NCBI GenBank assembly: GCA_944381635.1
Contig: CALWLY010000019.1
Span: 1 to 64,000 of the forward strand
Reading direction: 5' to 3'
Length of the DNA stretch: 64,000 nt
DNA from: an uncultured Lachnospiraceae bacterium
GTDB taxonomy: Bacteria; Bacillota; Clostridia; Lachnospirales; Lachnospiraceae
Positions 1 through 7,596 of this stretch are shown here, piece by piece. Under the pieces are notes generated by a model. It had not been told where the DNA came from and did no database searches. It saw only the letters and a list, made by a program, of their open reading frames with translations. Each line of letters starts with the position of its first letter. The first letter of the stretch is position 1. The translations under genes and the position numbers were made by a program.

Positions 1-1314
1 GGCCTGGCAGAAGTTCTGCTTTCCGAAGGTTTTACCGTTTCCGGCTGTGACTGGAAAAGTTCTCCTTTGACCAGTCATCTGGAAGAAAGCGGCGCCGTCA
101 TTCACTATGGTCCTCAGAAAGCGGAAAATATCACGGATGATATTGATGTGGTAGTCTACACAGCTGCCGTGCATCCGGACAATCCGGAATTAAAGGCTGC
201 TTTATCCCGAAACATTCCTACCCTGACAAGAGCGCAGCTCCTGGGTAAGATGATGCGCAACTACGATATGCCCATCGCGGTTTCCGGAACCCACGGAAAA
301 ACCACTACCACCTCCATGATTTCAGAGATACTTCTGAAAGCCGAAAAAGATCCGACTCTCTCCATCGGGGGCATTTTAAATTCCATCCACGGAAACATAC
401 GTATCGGTCAGTCCGAGCTTTTTGTGACGGAAGCCTGCGAATATACCAACAGTTTTTTAAGTTTTTTCCCGAAAATAGGTATTATCTTAAACATCGAAGA
501 AGATCATATGGACTTCTTTAAAGACCTGGCACAGATCCGCGACTCCTTTCATCGTTTCGCCGGGCTTATCCCAAAAGACGGCGCCCTCATCATAAACGGT
601 GCGATTGAAAATCTTTCCGAAATCACTGCCGATCTGCCCTGCCGCGTTGTCACCTTCGGCCTGTCCCATGACTGCGACTACTATCCCTCCGAAATCTCCT
701 GGGATGATATGGGCAACGCTTCCTTTGTTCTGAAAAGAAAAAATGGCTCTGATATTCCCGTACATCTGGGCGTTCCCGGAGAGCACAATGTGTTAAATGC
801 TCTGGCATCTTTGGCTCTCGCCGATCTTCTGGATATCGACCTTAATCTAAGTGCCCTTGCTCTTCAGTCCTTTACCGGCACCAAACGCCGTTTTGAATAC
901 AAAGGTACTTTAAACGGAGTTGTCATAATAGATGATTATGCACACCACCCCACAGAAATTACCGCAACTTTAAAGGCCTGCGACAACTATCCCCACAAAA
1001 AACTCTGGTGCATTTTCCAGCCTCATACCTACAGCCGTACCAAAGCCTTTCTGCCGGAATTTGCCCAGGCTCTTTCTCTGGCAGACCATGTGATCTTAGC
1101 GGATATTTATGCAGCCAGAGAGACCGATACCCTGGGAATCAGCTCCAGGGATCTGCAGCGGGAGATTCAAAAGCATGGAAAAGAGTGTGAGTATTTCCCT
1201 TCTTTTGAAGAAATTGAGAATTACGTCCGTCAAAATTGTATCAACGGGGATATGTTGATAACTATGGGCGCGGGAGACGTGGTAAATATTGGAGAAGAGC
1301 TTCTCTCTAAATAA
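1..1314 (+). CDS. murC: UDP-N-acetylmuramate--L-alanine ligase, 5' end outside window
   Basis: MurC adds L-alanine to UDP-MurNAc in the cytoplasm, the first amino-acid step of peptidoglycan precursor synthesis. The frame is open from base 1 and codes 437 residues; family members are about 460, so only some 20 residues, including the N-terminal glycine-rich UDP-binding motif, lie upstream of the window. A TTG at 67 is an internal codon, not the start. Visible are the Mur-ligase ATP loop GTHGKTTTTSM, the EACEYTNSF and NIEEDHMDFF segments, and DDYAHHPTEI plus FQPHTYSRT in the C-terminal domain. DDYAHHP is typical of MurC rather than MurD/E/F. It precedes the replication-type genes on the same strand and is separated from them by a 246-base gap with its own promoter. 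Confidence 0.95.
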   Translation, partial: GLAEVLLSEGFTVSGCDWKSSPLTSHLEESGAVIHYGPQKAENITDDIDVVVYTAAVHPDNPELKAALSRNIPTLTRAQLLGKMMRNYDMPIAVSGTHGKTTTTSMISEILLKAEKDPTLSIGGILNSIHGNIRIGQSELFVTEACEYTNSFLSFFPKIGIILNIEEDHMDFFKDLAQIRDSFHRFAGLIPKDGALIINGAIENLSEITADLPCRVVTFGLSHDCDYYPSEISWDDMGNASFVLKRKNGSDIPVHLGVPGEHNVLNALASLALADLLDIDLNLSALALQSFTGTKRRFEYKGTLNGVVIIDDYAHHPTEITATLKACDNYPHKKLWCIFQPHTYSRTKAFLPEFAQALSLADHVILADIYAARETDTLGISSRDLQREIQKHGKECEYFPSFEEIENYVRQNCINGDMLITMGAGDVVNIGEELLSK

Positions 1315-1315
1315 G

Positions 1316-1443
1316 TTATCCACATTATCCACATGCAGACGGTGGAAAACTTTCCCCACATGCATGTGGATATTTTTTTGTCGAAAAATGGCTTTTTTGT
1401 GCCGGTTTTCCTCTGCCTGTCCACATTTTCCACATTTTCCACA
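1316..1443. promoter_or_regulatory. Cluster of DnaA-box-like sites upstream of the dnaD/dnaI operon
   Basis: Two perfect TTATCCACA nonamers lie directly head to tail at 1316-1324 and 1325-1333. An inverted near-match TGTGGATAT is at 1365-1373. Two further head-to-tail one-mismatch copies, TTTTCCACA, are at 1426-1434 and 1435-1443, with related CCACA-containing words between. The consensus for DnaA boxes is TTATNCACA. The array starts two bases after the murC stop and lies upstream of the promoter of the DnaD/DnaI-like genes. There is no dnaA, dnaN or gyrase gene nearby, so a titration or regulatory site is more likely than oriC. Confidence 0.7.
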
Positions 1444-1510
1444 TTTTTGAAAAATCCCAGTATTTACAAGGGGTTTGGGCATTTTGACTGTTTCCTTTTT
1501 TTAAGGGGTA

Positions 1511-1519
1511 TGCTATAAT
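1511..1519 (+). promoter_or_regulatory. Extended -10 promoter for the dnaD-like operon
   Basis: TGCTATAAT is a perfect extended -10 element (TGnTATAAT). A TTGACT at 1484-1489 is 24 bases away and too far to be a standard -35; the position 17 bases upstream is weak (TTTCCT), as expected for an extended -10 promoter. Transcription would start near 1526, 35 bases before the dnaD start. Confidence 0.6.
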
Positions 1520-1560
1520 TCGGAGTACTCAGAAACGAAATGATTTACAGGGAGGTAACT

Positions 1561-2682
1561 ATGAGCGGTCTGCATTTATTCACAGAAGATTCTTTCGGCG
1601 TCACTGCTGTTTCCAACTGCTTTATCGACGAATACATGAAAGATGCCAATGACGCCCAGCTGAAGATCTATCTTTATCTGCTGCGCCGCGTAAACGCAGG
1701 ACTTTCTGTCAGCATCGGAGAGATTGCCGATTATTTCAATCATATGGAAAAAGATGTGATCCGCGCGCTTGTCTACTGGGAAAAACGAGGTATCCTCTCT
1801 TTACAGCGCGGGGAGGACGGGACTATCACAGGTATCTGCTTTCTGACACCTGTCTCCTCCCATGCCAAAAAAGAAACCTCTTCCCCTGACAGGGAGCATA
1901 GGGACTTTAAAAATCCGGCCGTCTCCTCCTCTCCCCTGCCGGCTTCCGCCGACAAGGATCCAGACGGTTTTGCCTCCCGCTTTACTTATACCCAGGCAGA
2001 CAGCCACGAGCAGAAATTTACCAAGCCGTCCTATTCTCTGGATGAGCTGAAGACCTTTAAGGAACAGGAAAATACCGCCCAGATTCTCTTTATTGCCGAG
2101 CAGTATCTGGGCCGGACTTTGAGTCCGTCAGACGTGACCTCCCTTCTTTTCTTCTCCGACAAACTGCATTTTTCCGATGATCTGATCGATTATCTTTTGC
2201 AGTATTGCGTGGAGCGCGGCAAGAAAGACTTCCGCTATATTGAAAAAGTAGCTCTTTCCTGGGCAGAAGCAGGGGTTTCCACTGTTCAGGACGCCCAGAA
2301 TCACTCCAGCCGCTACGACAAAACGGTTTATTCTGTCATGAACTCCCTGGGAAAAAGCCACGCCCCCACGCCAAGGGAAGTGGATTACATACGCCGCTGG
2401 AGCCAGGAGTTCGGTTTTTCCTTAGACATTATCCTGGAAGCCTGCCAGCGCACTGTGATGGCTACGGACCGTCACCGCTTTGAATACGCGGACAAGATAC
2501 TGCGCGCATGGAAAGACGCAGGAGTGCACCACCTTTCCGATGTCAGCCGCATGGATGCTTCCTTTAAGAAGGACAGGCCTGCCGCCAACAGGCAGCCCCG
2601 CACTTCCGCTGAAAAATACAACCGCTTTATGCAAAACAGCTATGATTTTGATGCTCTGGAAAAAGAACTGCTCAAAAACTGA
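1561..2682 (+). CDS. DnaD-domain replication initiation/primosome protein
   Basis: A 373-residue protein of the DnaD/DnaB family, which in Firmicutes remodels the origin and recruits the helicase loader. The N-terminal third (FIDEYMKDANDAQLKIYLYL, then EIADYF) looks like the winged-helix DnaD N-domain. A low-complexity Ser/Pro linker follows near residues 105-150. Two copies of the C-terminal DnaD domain come next, each with the YxxxIxxxWxxxG signature: YIEKVALSWAEAGV and YADKILRAWKDAGV. An ATG at 1540 is possible, but the ATG at 1561 has GGGAGG at proper distance and is preferred. It is followed by the DnaI-like ATPase, a common pair in Clostridia. Confidence 0.88.
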   Translation: MSGLHLFTEDSFGVTAVSNCFIDEYMKDANDAQLKIYLYLLRRVNAGLSVSIGEIADYFNHMEKDVIRALVYWEKRGILSLQRGEDGTITGICFLTPVSSHAKKETSSPDREHRDFKNPAVSSSPLPASADKDPDGFASRFTYTQADSHEQKFTKPSYSLDELKTFKEQENTAQILFIAEQYLGRTLSPSDVTSLLFFSDKLHFSDDLIDYLLQYCVERGKKDFRYIEKVALSWAEAGVSTVQDAQNHSSRYDKTVYSVMNSLGKSHAPTPREVDYIRRWSQEFGFSLDIILEACQRTVMATDRHRFEYADKILRAWKDAGVHHLSDVSRMDASFKKDRPAANRQPRTSAEKYNRFMQNSYDFDALEKELLKN

Positions 2683-2718
2683 TTCTGACAGACACGGAAT
2701 TTACAAGGAGGTTTTACT

Positions 2719-3690
2719 GTGTCACTGACAACATCACAATACAATTCCATTATGCGTATTTATGAAGAAAGACAGACCAAAAACCGCCATACCCGCGAGG
2801 AACGTCTGCGCTATGTCTACACCCACGTCACAGGATATCAGGAGCTGGATGAATCCGTCGCTTCCGTTTCTGTGGCTCAGGGCAAAAAAATGCTCAGCGG
2901 AGACGAAAATGCACTGGCAGAGTTAAAGCAAAAACTCCATGACCTTGCAAAAGAGCGCACCCGCCTGCTTCTTTCAAGCGGTCTTCCTGTGGATTATCTG
3001 AATCCGGTCTATGACTGCCCGGAATGTAAGGACACCGGTTATGTGGGCGGAAAAAAATGCCATTGCTTCCGTCAGGCAGAGATTTCTCTTTTGTATGAGC
3101 AGTCCAATCTCAGTGACATTTTGGAAAAAGAAAACTTTTCCACCTTATCCTACAGCTACTATGAAGGCAATGATCTGGCTTTTTTTCAAAACGCTGTAGA
3201 AAAATGTCGAAAATTTATAAATAATTTTAATTCTGACTACCAAAATATATTTTTTTATGGTACAGTGGGTACGGGCAAAACCTTCCTGTCAAATTGTGTT
3301 GCCAGAGAATGCATTGAAAGAGGTCATTCCGTTATCTATTTCAGTGCCTCGAACCTGTTTGATACCTTATCCAGAAATGTCTTTCATTTTGGAAATCAGG
3401 ATGAATTTGCCGATTTATGCAGCGACCTTTATACTTGTGATTTACTTATCATTGATGACCTGGGAACGGAACAGACAACTGCGTTCACCCTTTCTCAGTT
3501 ATTTACGTGCTTAAATGAACGTCTGCTGCGTAAAAAATCTGTTATCATTTCCACAAATCTTTCTCTGGAAGAATTCCAGAACAGATATCAGGACAGAATC
3601 TTTTCCAGAATCACCAGCAATTTTGAATTCTGTAAGCTGACCGGTCCTGATATACGCATGTACAAGAAAAAATTAGTTGGCAGAAAGTGA
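2719..3690 (+). CDS. DnaC/DnaI-type helicase loader ATPase
   Basis: A 323-residue AAA+ ATPase that would load the replicative helicase (DnaB, encoded at 38.2-39.6 kb) onto DNA. The N-terminal half has a zinc-binding pattern CPEC-x8-KCHCF near residues 99-114, as in DnaI. The ATPase core has Walker A GTVGTGKT near residue 182 and Walker B LLIIDDLG near 243, followed by the sensor motif IISTNLS and an arginine-rich DRIFSRI. The start is GTG, supported by AAGGAGG ten bases upstream. It lies 36 bases after dnaD and 9 before prs, so the three genes probably form one operon. Confidence 0.9.
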   Translation: MSLTTSQYNSIMRIYEERQTKNRHTREERLRYVYTHVTGYQELDESVASVSVAQGKKMLSGDENALAELKQKLHDLAKERTRLLLSSGLPVDYLNPVYDCPECKDTGYVGGKKCHCFRQAEISLLYEQSNLSDILEKENFSTLSYSYYEGNDLAFFQNAVEKCRKFINNFNSDYQNIFFYGTVGTGKTFLSNCVARECIERGHSVIYFSASNLFDTLSRNVFHFGNQDEFADLCSDLYTCDLLIIDDLGTEQTTAFTLSQLFTCLNERLLRKKSVIISTNLSLEEFQNRYQDRIFSRITSNFEFCKLTGPDIRMYKKKLVGRK

Positions 3691-3699
3691 GGTTCTTTC

Positions 3700-4881
3700 A
3701 TGACTGAACGTGAAGAAACAAGAAATCTGGAGACAATTCCTGTAGGTTCTCTGGGAATTATCCCTTTAAGGGGCTGTGAAGAAATGGCAGAAAATATCAA
3801 TCATTATCTTGCCAAATGGAGAAAACAAAGAGAAAGCGAACACAAAAACAGTCTTGCTTTCTCCGGCTATCAGAGAGATTCCTACATTGTCAAGAGCAAA
3901 GTGCCGCGTTTTGGCTCAGGCGAAGGAAAAGGTATGATTTTGGAATCTGTGCGTGGTATGGACCTTTACCTTCTGGTAGATATCACCAATTACAGCCTGA
4001 CCTATTCATTAGCCGGAAAAGAAAACCATATGTCTCCGGATGACCACTATCAGGATTTGAAACGAATTATCTCCGCTGTAGGCGGAAAGGCAAGAAGAAT
4101 TACGGTTATTATGCCTTTCCTTTACGAAAGCAGACAGCACAAACGTACTTCCAGAGAATCCCTGGACTGTGCCCTGGCACTGCAGGAGCTGGTAAAAATG
4201 GGCGTTGACAATATCATTACCTTTGATGCCCACGATCCCCGTGTGCAGAATGCGATTCCGTTAAATGGATTCGAAACTGTACAGGCTTCCTACCAGTTCA
4301 TCAAAGATCTGCTCAGAAACCAGCCGGATCTGAAAATCGATTCCGATCACATGATGGTGATCAGCCCTGATGAAGGCGGTATGAGCCGTGCTATCTATAT
4401 GGCAAACGTTATGGGGCTTGATATGGGTATGTTCTACAAACGCCGTGACTATACTACCATCGTAAACGGAAGAAACCCTATTGTAGCTCACGAATTCCTT
4501 GGAACCGATGTGGAAGGAAAAGATATGATCATCGTTGACGATATGATTTCCTCCGGTGAAAGTGTAATTGAAGTTGCCGCTGCTTTAAAACAGCGCAAAG
4601 CAAACCGCATCTTCGTCTGCACCACCTTCGGTCTGTTCACAAACGGCCTGGCAAAATTCGACAAGGCTTACGAAGAAGGCATCATCCACCGCGTCCTGAC
4701 TACCAACCTGGTATATCAGACACCGGAGCTTCTCTCCAGAGAATGGTATGTAAACTGCAATATGAATAAATATATCGCTTACCTGATTGACACCTTAAAT
4801 CACGATACTTCCATCAGTGATCTGCTCAATCCAAGCGAAAAAATTCAGAACGTTTTAAAACAGTACAGAGCAGGAAAATAA
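3700..4881 (+). CDS. prs: Ribose-phosphate pyrophosphokinase, long divergent form
   Basis: PRPP synthetase transfers pyrophosphate from ATP to ribose 5-phosphate, supplying nucleotide, histidine and NAD synthesis. At 393 residues it is about 75 longer than the usual bacterial enzyme, mainly through an N-terminal extension before LRGCEEMAENINHYL. Recognisable parts are the flexible catalytic loop YESRQHKRTSRES, the metal-binding FDAHDPRVQNAI where classical enzymes have DLHAGQIQGFF, and the PRPP loop IIVDDMISSGES. It starts 9 bases after the dnaI-like gene. PRPP feeds upp, encoded at 25.3-25.9 kb. Confidence 0.88.
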   Translation: MTEREETRNLETIPVGSLGIIPLRGCEEMAENINHYLAKWRKQRESEHKNSLAFSGYQRDSYIVKSKVPRFGSGEGKGMILESVRGMDLYLLVDITNYSLTYSLAGKENHMSPDDHYQDLKRIISAVGGKARRITVIMPFLYESRQHKRTSRESLDCALALQELVKMGVDNIITFDAHDPRVQNAIPLNGFETVQASYQFIKDLLRNQPDLKIDSDHMMVISPDEGGMSRAIYMANVMGLDMGMFYKRRDYTTIVNGRNPIVAHEFLGTDVEGKDMIIVDDMISSGESVIEVAAALKQRKANRIFVCTTFGLFTNGLAKFDKAYEEGIIHRVLTTNLVYQTPELLSREWYVNCNMNKYIAYLIDTLNHDTSISDLLNPSEKIQNVLKQYRAGK

Positions 4882-4953
4882 ACCTGTCTTTGAATCAAAT
4901 ATGTTTTAACGAAAGTTATTTTAAACGGACTGTTATTTAGGATTGTTATTTCG

Positions 4954-4993
4954 GACTGCCGGAACCTTCCACAGGTTTTGGCAGTCTTTTTAT
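4954..4993 (+). terminator. Intrinsic terminator after prs
   Basis: Stem GACTGCC (4954-4960) pairs with GGCAGTC (4980-4986), extended inward by GGAACC/GGTTTT wobble pairs, then TTTTTATTT. A second hairpin, GCAGGCGGAA (5072-5081) with TTCCGCCTGC (5098-5107), flanked by CAAAGC/GCTTTG, lies between the convergent prs and MFS genes and may stop either transcript. Confidence 0.75.
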
Positions 4994-5121
4994 TTCCCGG
5001 CAAAATATCAGGTTCAAAAGTATTCCCCATGATACCTGAAGCAATGCAAATATGCGGCAAAGCCGCTGTCCGCAGGCGGAAATCTCACAGTGCCAGGTTC
5101 CGCCTGCCCGCTTTGTTTTCC

Positions 5122-6312
5122 TTACAGAGAAAACAGCATTCCAAAAAGCGGCGAGAGAACAATCATAACAATGGAAAAGCACAGGGAGGAAACGGAAAGC
5201 AAAGTCGCTCTCTGCCCGGAAGGCACCATCTCATTCAGCTTCACATCGCAGCGTATCTGAAGAAAATCATCGAACATCGAAGCGCAAAATCCGCTGACAA
5301 TCATGACCGCCGGGATTTCACAAAGAGAAATCATCAGGCACGCGCAGACTGCGACGGATGCTGTTTTAAATGCTTTTTCAAAGCTGCGGCCCGGGAATAA
5401 CGTCACAAGCTTTGCACCGGCCACGCCTCCCATTCCCATAAAAAACAGAGCAGGTCCAAGCGCCGCTTCCGAAAGTCCGCATTCGGGAAGTCTGGCCTGC
5501 AGAAAGAATTGAAGCAAAGTAGCCACTGCCCCTACCCCGGCATTAAAGAAGATTGGTTTTAACACCCTTCTTTCCGTTTTCAAAAAGTATACGCTTTCCC
5601 GGAAACAGGTTCTGATCCTTTCCAATACTCCTTCTTTTTTCCAATGGGATTCATCGTTCTCTTCTTTAGAACAAGAAGTAAAATTTTCTGTTTTATAAAA
5701 GGCCTCCGTCTCCCTGAGGCGAAATGTAAATACAAGGCAAAAAGCAGCCAGAACAATATCCACCAGATAAGCTCTCTGATACCCCACAAACAAAGCAAGA
5801 CCGGCGCAGAGGATGGCAGCACATCCTCCAATCCGATAGACCATCAAATCTGTGGCAGAATAGGCAGCATAGTCCTCTTCTCTTCCCGCTTCCTTTAAAC
5901 TGTCATAAGCCAGTGCTTCTCTGGCTCCCGATTCAAAATTATAGCCCAGCGCCGAAAACATCATACCGAGTAAAATTCCCGGCATGCTTTCGGACAACAG
6001 CATCACAAGGGCAGATAAAAGCGCCATGCAGTGGCTCATAATCATCGATCTTTTTCTGCCGAATACATCGGAGATCACTCCGGAAGGTACCTCAAACAGC
6101 AGACTGGTCAAATGGAATACACTTTCTGCCAGACCAATCTGCACCAGGGAAAAACCTCGGGAGGCAAGCAGCGCCACCCAGGAGGCCTGGGCAAACCGAA
6201 AAGCTCCAAATGCTGAGTTCAAATATAAAGTATGAATCTGCTTTTTGATATCAAGTGTGCAGGATGCTCTCCTGCTTTTTAATCCATAAATTGGTTTCTT
6301 ATTTTCAGACAT
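5122..6312 (-). CDS. MFS family transporter
   Basis: A 396-residue integral membrane protein with about 10-12 hydrophobic segments and the MFS loop 2-3 signature GVISDVFGRKRSM near residues 77-89, so a proton-coupled transporter in the cytoplasmic membrane. The second half begins after a charged central loop (residues ~205-235, rich in E and K). The substrate cannot be read from the sequence; a drug-efflux role is plausible because of its leader, which combines a short ORF with a terminator-like hairpin as in inducible resistance genes. The start ATG at 6312 has AAAAGGAG seven bases upstream. It is divergent from queT and convergent with prs. Confidence 0.85.
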   Translation of the reverse strand: MSENKKPIYGLKSRRASCTLDIKKQIHTLYLNSAFGAFRFAQASWVALLASRGFSLVQIGLAESVFHLTSLLFEVPSGVISDVFGRKRSMIMSHCMALLSALVMLLSESMPGILLGMMFSALGYNFESGAREALAYDSLKEAGREEDYAAYSATDLMVYRIGGCAAILCAGLALFVGYQRAYLVDIVLAAFCLVFTFRLRETEAFYKTENFTSCSKEENDESHWKKEGVLERIRTCFRESVYFLKTERRVLKPIFFNAGVGAVATLLQFFLQARLPECGLSEAALGPALFFMGMGGVAGAKLVTLFPGRSFEKAFKTASVAVCACLMISLCEIPAVMIVSGFCASMFDDFLQIRCDVKLNEMVPSGQRATLLSVSSLCFSIVMIVLSPLFGMLFSL

Positions 6313-6351
6313 AAAAAAACTCCTTTTCCATCACATAATGTAGAAAAGGAG
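6313..6351 (-). promoter_or_regulatory. Attenuator-like hairpin covering the MFS ribosome binding site
   Basis: On the transcript, CTCCTTTTC (6351-6343) pairs with GAAAAGGAG (6328-6320) over 9 perfect base pairs with a 14-base loop, followed directly by seven U and the ATG. The hairpin therefore both contains the Shine-Dalgarno and has the form of an intrinsic terminator. Confidence 0.65.
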
Positions 6352-6398
6352 ATAATGCTTCAATCTTAAAATGGAAAACTGCAAGACAGGTATCTGTG

Positions 6399-6509
6399 TC
6401 AAAACACCGCCTTTTTACGCCGTATTTCCCTAAAAAAGAGCGCACTATCCCCTTCAGAACAAAATCCGTTTCCTTTTTTCAGTTTAAGATTCACGTTCTT
6501 CCAGAACAT
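6399..6509 (-). CDS. Upstream ORF (36 aa) in the MFS leader
   Basis: A small ORF in the transcribed leader of the MFS gene. Its ATG at 6509 is preceded by AAAGGAG with nine-base spacing. The predicted peptide begins MFWKNVNLKLKKGNGF and is basic at its end (REIRRKKAVF). It ends 47 bases before the attenuator hairpin. It is best read as a leader peptide whose translation or stalling could switch the hairpin; a chance ORF is possible. Confidence 0.5.
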   Translation of the reverse strand: MFWKNVNLKLKKGNGFCSEGDSALFFREIRRKKAVF

Positions 6510-6628
6510 AACTTGTGGCTCCTTTCCGATTACTTTCAAAATAACCGCCTTGTTTTCAAAAGATCAGCAGCTGTCTTTGCATCTGTCTTCTCAAAAACAG
6601 CCGTCTTCAGACAGCTCAGTTCGTTCTG

Positions 6629-6657
6629 ATTTTACCATCCGCCCGCCCTTTTTTCAA
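6629..6657 (-). promoter_or_regulatory. Promoter of the MFS transcript
   Basis: On the minus strand, -35 TTGAAA (6657-6652), a 17-base spacer and -10 TAAAAT (6634-6629). This gives a leader of about 310 bases containing the small ORF and the attenuator. Confidence 0.6.
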
Positions 6658-6707
6658 CCTTTCCGTCAAATAAATTTTCAAGTCACACCAAAAATCGAAT
6701 CCTGCTC

Positions 6708-6736
6708 TTGACTTTTCCCTGTTTTCCCGATAAACT
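6708..6736 (+). promoter_or_regulatory. Promoter of queT
   Basis: -35 TTGACT (6708-6713), 17-base spacer, -10 TAAACT (6731-6736). The -35 is 50 bases from that of the divergent MFS promoter. Confidence 0.6.
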
Positions 6737-6834
6737 AAAAAGTCGGATTGCCTTTATTTACATGGCTTTCCGGCTTTTTAACCCGTGTGTTCGAGACCTT
6801 CCACACGTAAAACAAAACTAAAGGAGAAAAGAAA
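6737..6834 (+). ncRNA. Structured queT leader, candidate preQ1-type riboswitch
   Basis: The predicted leader is about 92 bases. Hairpin 1 pairs 6737-6747 with 6769-6779 (11 pairs, one G-U), with inner GCC/GGC at 6750-6752 and 6764-6766, then a T-run. Hairpin 2 is CGTGTG/CACACG (about 6784-6807) with a pyrimidine-containing loop GACCTTC. CCTTT in the first loop and CCTT in the second can each pair with AAAGGAG before the queT ATG, a layout like the translational preQ1 riboswitches found before queT genes. The class (I, II or III) could not be assigned by consensus, so this is inference from structure and gene context. Confidence 0.4.
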
Positions 6835-7338
6835 ATGAAAAACAAATCTGTAACCTATCTTACCCAGGCAGCCATGATCGCTGCTCTCTATGTTGTGCTC
6901 ACTTTTATCGCCAACGCTTTCGGTCTTGCCAATTATGCAGTCCAGGTACGCTTCTCAGAAGCTTTGACCATCCTGCCGTTTTTTACCCCGGCTGCCATTC
7001 CCGGTCTTTTTGTGGGCTGTCTGTTAAGCAACGTCTTAACCGGATGCGCTATGCCTGACATTGTTTTCGGTTCTCTGGCGACCCTGATTGGCGCTGTCGC
7101 TACCTATAAGCTGAAAGATGTAAATAAATGGCTTGCTCCTCTTCCCCCGATCGCAGCCAACGCTGTCATTGTACCCCTTGTATTAAAATATGCCTACGGC
7201 ATAGAACCGCTGTGGTTTTCCTTTGTGACTGTCACTGCGGGAGAAATCATTTCCTGCGGCGTGCTGGGAATGCTGCTCTTATTTGCTCTTTCCAAATATC
7301 GCAAAGTATTATTCCCCGGCAGCAAAGCGGAAGCCTGA
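6835..7338 (+). CDS. queT: QueT family queuosine-precursor transporter (ECF S component)
   Basis: A 167-residue membrane protein of five or six hydrophobic segments matching the QueT family (VQVRFSEALTILPFFTPAAIPGLFVGCLLSN is the characteristic stretch, residues ~43-73). QueT is the substrate-binding S component of an energy-coupling-factor transporter and imports a precursor of the tRNA nucleoside queuosine, using the shared EcfAAT module encoded elsewhere. The start has AAAGGAG with a seven-base gap. It is a single-gene unit with its own promoter and structured leader. Confidence 0.88.
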   Translation: MKNKSVTYLTQAAMIAALYVVLTFIANAFGLANYAVQVRFSEALTILPFFTPAAIPGLFVGCLLSNVLTGCAMPDIVFGSLATLIGAVATYKLKDVNKWLAPLPPIAANAVIVPLVLKYAYGIEPLWFSFVTVTAGEIISCGVLGMLLLFALSKYRKVLFPGSKAEA

Positions 7339-7442
7339 AAAGTCAGAATTTTTGCACAGGAATCTTTTCCTTTCCTGTATGAGTATAAAAATAAGTCATC
7401 AAAATCTTAAACAATTTTTATCATAAAAATAAGGTCTATGCT

Positions 7443-7596
7443 CGCACAGCCCCGGCGTTTTCTGCCATAGCTGTGCGCAAAAGGGCGCTGCATCCATCAG
7501 AAAAAATGCCGTATCCCGTTTTGTAAACAGCCTCAGCTTTTTATCAAAACAGGATACGGCAGCTACAAATTTTCTGATTTCGCAGCGCTCTTTTTT
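7443..7596. terminator. Triple-nested inverted repeat between queT and the C39-like gene
   Basis: Three stems are nested: AGGGCGCTGC (7482-7491) with GCAGCGCTCT (7582-7591); ATCAGAAAA (7496-7504) with TTTTCTGAT (7570-7578); and 16 bases from 7508 (GCCGTATCC start) with 7545-7560, one mismatch. A T-run follows at 7591-7596, overlapping the stop of the convergent gene. A further perfect 8-bp hairpin CGCACAGC/GCTGTGCG lies at 7443-7477. It probably ends both convergent transcripts. Confidence 0.7.

Noticed and set aside
1316..1443. Chromosomal origin of replication
   Set aside because: DnaA boxes are present, but no dnaA, dnaN, recF or gyrase genes and no clear AT-rich unwinding region lie next to them.
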